Notes under the pieces: model-generated
Database searches by the model: none
Seen by the model: only the letters and a program-made list of their open reading frames with translations
Told to the model about the DNA's origin: nothing
In this document: in pieces, positions 43,731 through 46,456 of the stretch
How positions within the stretch are numbered: the first letter of the stretch is position 1
Layout of the letters: each line of letters begins with the position of its first letter
Position numbers and translations under genes: made by a program
Assembly: GCA_905233825.1 (NCBI GenBank)
Contig: CAJOFE010000022.1
Coordinates: forward strand, 1-46,456
Reading direction: 5' to 3'
Source: an uncultured Prevotella sp.
GTDB taxonomy: Bacteria > Bacteroidota > Bacteroidia > Bacteroidales > Bacteroidaceae
Length of the DNA: 46,456 nucleotides

Positions 43731-44019
43731 GAAAAAGATTAACGCAATTCGGCCTGTAATAAAGGCAATACGGGGAAGAACGGGGAAGTTCAAATTTGGA
43801 CTAAAAGCAAATTGGGGAGGATTGGTGAATGAGTTAGGTTTCTTATTCGTAACCCAATTTATGTCCTTGGAGCCGAATAAGGTTACCACGCAAAATGGTG
43901 AAGAATGGGGCACCTTTCACCGCCAGTTTCTTATTCCGCAAACTGCTACATTTTGCATAGCAATGGATGCCAAAAGAAATAGTAGTTTTGCAGCCAAAAT
44001 TAAAAAAAGAGTAAGAAAC

Positions 44020-45240
44020 ATGAGAAGTACTTTTAACATTCTGTTCTATGTGAACAAGAGTAAGGAGAAGAACGGTGTGGTGCCAGTAATGGGCAGGGTA
44101 ACGATTAACGGGACCCAGTCGCAGTTCAGTTGTAAGAAGACAATCCCGCTTGACATGTGGGATGTGAAAGGCAATTGTGCCAAAGGCCGTAGCAAGGAGG
44201 CGTTGCAGATTAACCGCGAACTTGATAATATCAAGGCGCAGATTATCAAGCATTATCAGCATTTGTCGGATCGCGAGGCTTTCGTGACGGCTGAGATGGT
44301 GCGCAATTCCTATCAGGGTTTTGGGAGCGAGTACGAGACATTATTGAGTGCTTTCGACAAGGACATCGCCAATCAGAAGAAACGTGTGGGCAAGGATAGG
44401 GCGGCAAGCACACTTTGGGCTATGGAGCGATCGCGGAAGGATGTGGCAGACTTCATTCAATCACACTACCGTCGCACTGATATGTCGATGTTGGAACTGA
44501 CGCCAGAGTTTATCAAGGACTTCGCCGCCTATCTCAGTACAGACCGAGGTCTGGCTAACGGTACTATCTGGCAAAGATGCATGTGGCTAAAGGGCGTTGT
44601 ACTAAGGGCGCACTACAACGGCAAGATTCCTCGTAACCCGTTCGCGCAGTTCCACATTAGCCCCAACTGCAAGGAAAGAGAGTTCCTGACCGAAGACGAA
44701 CTAAAGGCCGTCGTAACCCATGAGTTTGAGGATGACAATCTCGCCTTTGTTCGTGACATTTTTGTGTTCGTGTGCTTCACCGCCCTCTCGTTCATCGACG
44801 TCAAGAACCTGACGACGGACAACATCGTGGACATCAACGGTGACAAGTGGATTATCAGCAAGCGTCACAAGACCAACATCCCCTTCCAGGTGAAGCTGAT
44901 GGACGTTCCTTTGCAGATCATCGACCGCTACAAGCACCTACAGGAAGACAAGTTAGTTTTCGGCAAAATGAACTACTGGTCGATGTGTAAGAAGCTGAAA
45001 ACGGTGATGACAGCCTGCGGCATTGAAAAAGCCATCTCCTACCATTGTGGAAGGCACTCATTCGCAACCTTGGCGCTTTCAAAAGGAATGCCCATCGAGA
45101 GTGTTAGCCGTGTATTGGGACACACCAACATTGTGACTACCCAGATTTATGCGAAAATTACGAGTCAAAAACTTGACAACGACCTGACAATGCTTGGCAA
45201 TAAACTCAATGCCTCATTCAAGAACCTACAAACGGCATAG
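44020..45240 (+). CDS. Tyrosine recombinase, CTnDOT/Bacteroides integrase type
   Basis: A 406-aa site-specific recombinase. An N-terminal arm-binding domain (MRSTFNILFYVNKS, VPVMGRVTINGTQ) is followed by a core-binding domain and a catalytic domain with YHCGRHSF (His342, Arg345), LGHTNIVTTQIYAKI (His368, Tyr377). The position of the first catalytic Arg is Ser257 (CFTALSFID); the same change is known in IntDOT of CTnDOT. The start at 44020 matches the usual MRSTF beginning; the open frame back to 43822 is rejected. It probably mobilises an integrated element extending to the right. Confidence 0.88.
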   Translation: MRSTFNILFYVNKSKEKNGVVPVMGRVTINGTQSQFSCKKTIPLDMWDVKGNCAKGRSKEALQINRELDNIKAQIIKHYQHLSDREAFVTAEMVRNSYQGFGSEYETLLSAFDKDIANQKKRVGKDRAASTLWAMERSRKDVADFIQSHYRRTDMSMLELTPEFIKDFAAYLSTDRGLANGTIWQRCMWLKGVVLRAHYNGKIPRNPFAQFHISPNCKEREFLTEDELKAVVTHEFEDDNLAFVRDIFVFVCFTALSFIDVKNLTTDNIVDINGDKWIISKRHKTNIPFQVKLMDVPLQIIDRYKHLQEDKLVFGKMNYWSMCKKLKTVMTACGIEKAISYHCGRHSFATLALSKGMPIESVSRVLGHTNIVTTQIYAKITSQKLDNDLTMLGNKLNASFKNLQTA

Positions 45241-45302
45241 CCCGCATAAATCAGTCCCACTCGTTATTGCTGCGAATGGGGCTGAACTTTTTCGTTATCC
45301 AG

Positions 45303-45481
45303 CATTCCCTTACAAGTGAAACTGATGGATGTACCTTTGCAGATTATCGATCGCTATATGCACCTACAGGAAGACAAGTTGACATTCGGCAAGATGCGCT
45401 CGACCTATGGTCGCTTGGCTTGTCCAAGAACTACTGGTCAATGTGCAAGAAGCTGAAAACGGTTATGACAGCATGTGGCAT
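45303..45481 (+). pseudogene. Frameshifted duplicate of part of the recombinase
   Basis: 179 bp match the recombinase gene at 44877-45023 (147 bp) at roughly 85% by eye, in the same orientation, with a single 32-bp insertion at 45397-45428 that breaks the frame. The copied part encodes VKLMDVPLQIIDRY through NYWSMCKKLKTVMTACGI, just before the catalytic HxxR. The remaining flanks are not recognisable. It is probably the remnant of a second related integrase rather than a functional gene. Confidence 0.7.
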
Positions 45482-45800
45482 CGTGATGCAGATAATGACC
45501 AAGCCATGTTCACGGAACACTTTGCCATGGTGCGAATCAAGATGTTGACGCTGGTAAGGAACTCTCTGCACGCCTTTTGGCAATAATAACGGCTCTCAAA
45601 CGTTATAAATAAAGGCGTATCCCGCCGAGGTTGGTAACATTAAGTTTTGGCCGACTATTTGGAACCTCAAACGGGCCTCGTTGTCTGAGAAGATGGCGAG
45701 GCTTCCTAATTTTGGCCTGTTTATATTGATAAAATGAACGTATTTCATTAAATTTCTCAAATTATTTAGCCTTTAAGTCGTTTATTTAGAATAAAGTTCG

Positions 45801-45808
45801 TATCTTTG
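45801..45808 (+). promoter_or_regulatory. -7 box of the XRE regulator gene
   Basis: TATCTTTG 22 nt before the start at 45831; the upstream -33 candidate is only TTTA at a long spacing (24 bp). Confidence 0.55.
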
Positions 45809-45830
45809 TAGCGATTATATAATAGAAGAT

Positions 45831-46052
45831 ATGGCTGCTAACAAAGATCTCAATCGCTTAAAAGTGATACTGGCGGAGAAAAAGAAGTCCAATCTTTGGT
45901 TATCCAAAGAGTTGGGTTGTTCGCCAACAACTGTGTCGAAGTGGTGCACAAATTCATCACAGCCCCCGTTAGAAATGATGATGAAAATTACCAGGCTACT
46001 CGATATAGACCTGAAAGACCTCGTAAGATATGAGGAACTTGACAAAAATTAG
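45831..46052 (+). CDS. Small XRE-family helix-turn-helix regulator
   Basis: A 73-aa DNA-binding protein that is essentially one HTH domain: LKVILAEKKKSNLWLSKEL, then GCSPTTVSKWCTNSSQPPLE (recognition helix around TTVSKW) and ITRLLDIDLKDLV. In Bacteroidota such stand-alone XRE proteins often precede restriction-modification or other defence genes, where they act as controllers; that association is from memory and the genes to the right are not in view. 22 bp separate it from the next ORF, so it probably heads an operon. Confidence 0.8.
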   Translation: MAANKDLNRLKVILAEKKKSNLWLSKELGCSPTTVSKWCTNSSQPPLEMMMKITRLLDIDLKDLVRYEELDKN

Positions 46053-46074
46053 TATTAACAAAATAAAGGAATAG

Positions 46075-46395
46075 ATGACTTCGCCAACTCTTAACATCGG
46101 GTGGAACAAGTACGAGGTTGTACTTCTTGTAGATGCCTATCAAAGGTATTTGCAGGAGGAATGGTCGCGGAAAGATGCTGTGGCAATTCTTTCCAAGCGC
46201 CTTCGTGCCCGTATGCAGAGACTTGGCAGTGCTGTAAGTGAAACTTATAGAAACGAAAATGGCATATCCATGCAAATGTCGGCTATAGAGTATCTCTTTA
46301 CTGATGGGCAAAATGGGATATCACATGTCAGTACATTGTTTAGGGAGGTATTTAAAACGTCTTGGCAAAGCAAACAACGACTGGCCTCCTCATAG
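46075..46395 (+). CDS. Unknown 106-aa protein, possible truncated N-terminal domain
   Basis: Not recognised with certainty. WNKYEVVLLVDAYQRYL, SRKDAVAILSKRLRARM and YRNENGISMQMSAIEYLF form a helical domain that I recall at the N-terminus of larger defence- or DNA-associated proteins of Bacteroidota; this is recollection, not a match. The ORF ends with a stop at 46393-46395, shortly after that domain, so it is either a stand-alone domain or a truncated or frameshifted larger gene. It follows the XRE gene by 22 bp. The last 60 bp of the window hold no visible gene. Confidence 0.45.
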   Translation: MTSPTLNIGWNKYEVVLLVDAYQRYLQEEWSRKDAVAILSKRLRARMQRLGSAVSETYRNENGISMQMSAIEYLFTDGQNGISHVSTLFREVFKTSWQSKQRLASS

Positions 46396-46456
46396 ATATT
46401 AATTTTCTTGGTCATAATGGTAGTTATAGTTATTCTATTAACTCAAATTACAAAGA

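Larger units (their letters stand above)
45241..45830. other. Stretch holding integrase remnant and no intact gene
   Basis: 590 bp between the recombinase and the XRE gene. Besides the integrase fragment it holds about 120 bp of apparently degenerate coding DNA (45482-45600), a weak GCCTCG/CGAGGC inverted repeat (45675-45702), two TTTTGGCC occurrences (about 45646 and 45712) and the promoter of the XRE gene. An attachment site could lie here, but none could be defined. Confidence 0.5.

Noticed and set aside
43822..44019. 66-codon N-terminal extension of the integrase
   Set aside because: The family normally begins MRSTF, as at 44020, and the upstream part has no recognisable arm-binding features.
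45267..45548. 93-codon ORF downstream of the integrase as a gene
   Set aside because: Its middle matches part of the integrase only after a frameshifting 32-bp insertion and the ends are random, so it is called a pseudogene fragment.

Overview
The window looks like chromosomal DNA of a Bacteroidota bacterium, most likely order Bacteroidales and plausibly Prevotella-like. The evidence is as follows. Most transcription units start with the Bacteroidota promoter (-33 TTTG, about 19-20 bp, -7 TAnnTTTG). The primary sigma factor is short (290 aa). There is a type IX secretion (T9SS) plug-family protein and a secreted protease with a T9SS-like C-terminal tail. Rho carries a long disordered insertion, and a eukaryote-type (GT3) glycogen synthase is present. 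The genus is inferred; no rRNA or tRNA gene is present to fix it.

Layout. 1-6050: a small membrane protein coupled to a large exported DUF4450-type glycosidase-like protein, then an unusual APH-kinase/RapZ fusion, met tail to tail by the T9SS plug-family gene. 6086-9312: a small lipoprotein, a 660-bp non-coding stretch with hairpins, a porin and type I asparaginase. 9441-13735: glycogen synthase and alpha-glucan phosphorylase. 13841-14551: an outer-membrane barrel protein. 14686-21493: a tightly overlapping operon leuA-leuC-leuD-(second isopropylmalate/citramalate synthase)-leuB-TPR protein. 21494-21973: non-coding DNA with a dispersed repeat and a 146-bp inverted repeat. 21974-23715 (minus): rsmG, a metallo-beta-lactamase-fold hydrolase and MgtC. 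23828-30446: M6 protease, HAD phosphatase, panB, acyl-ACP thioesterase and a TlpA-like thioredoxin. 30480-30659: a 59-aa membrane protein on the minus strand. 30778-31969: ribosomal proteins S6, S18 and L9. 32060-35645 (minus): ruvC, a double ABC ATPase, rpoD and trmD. 35767-39615: a response regulator-histidine kinase fusion, rho and a lipoprotein. 39579-43630 (minus): prfA, pyrF, pgi and a HAD phosphatase.

From about 43700 to the right edge the character changes to accessory DNA: a near-perfect palindrome, a CTnDOT-type tyrosine recombinase, a frameshifted duplicate of part of that recombinase, a small XRE-family regulator and a 106-aa ORF whose partners lie beyond the window. This is probably the edge of an integrated element.

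The most distinctive pattern is that repeats of the kind normally found between genes in these genomes (short purine/pyrimidine tandem tracts and small palindromes) are also embedded in frame inside at least five protein-coding genes, usually at domain linkers. Two unrelated proteins thereby share a related LTTH-SP peptide. The APH-RapZ fusion, which links a sugar-kinase-like domain to a GlcN6P-sensor domain, is the best single candidate for an under-described function. All statements are from reading the sequence; no database search was run.
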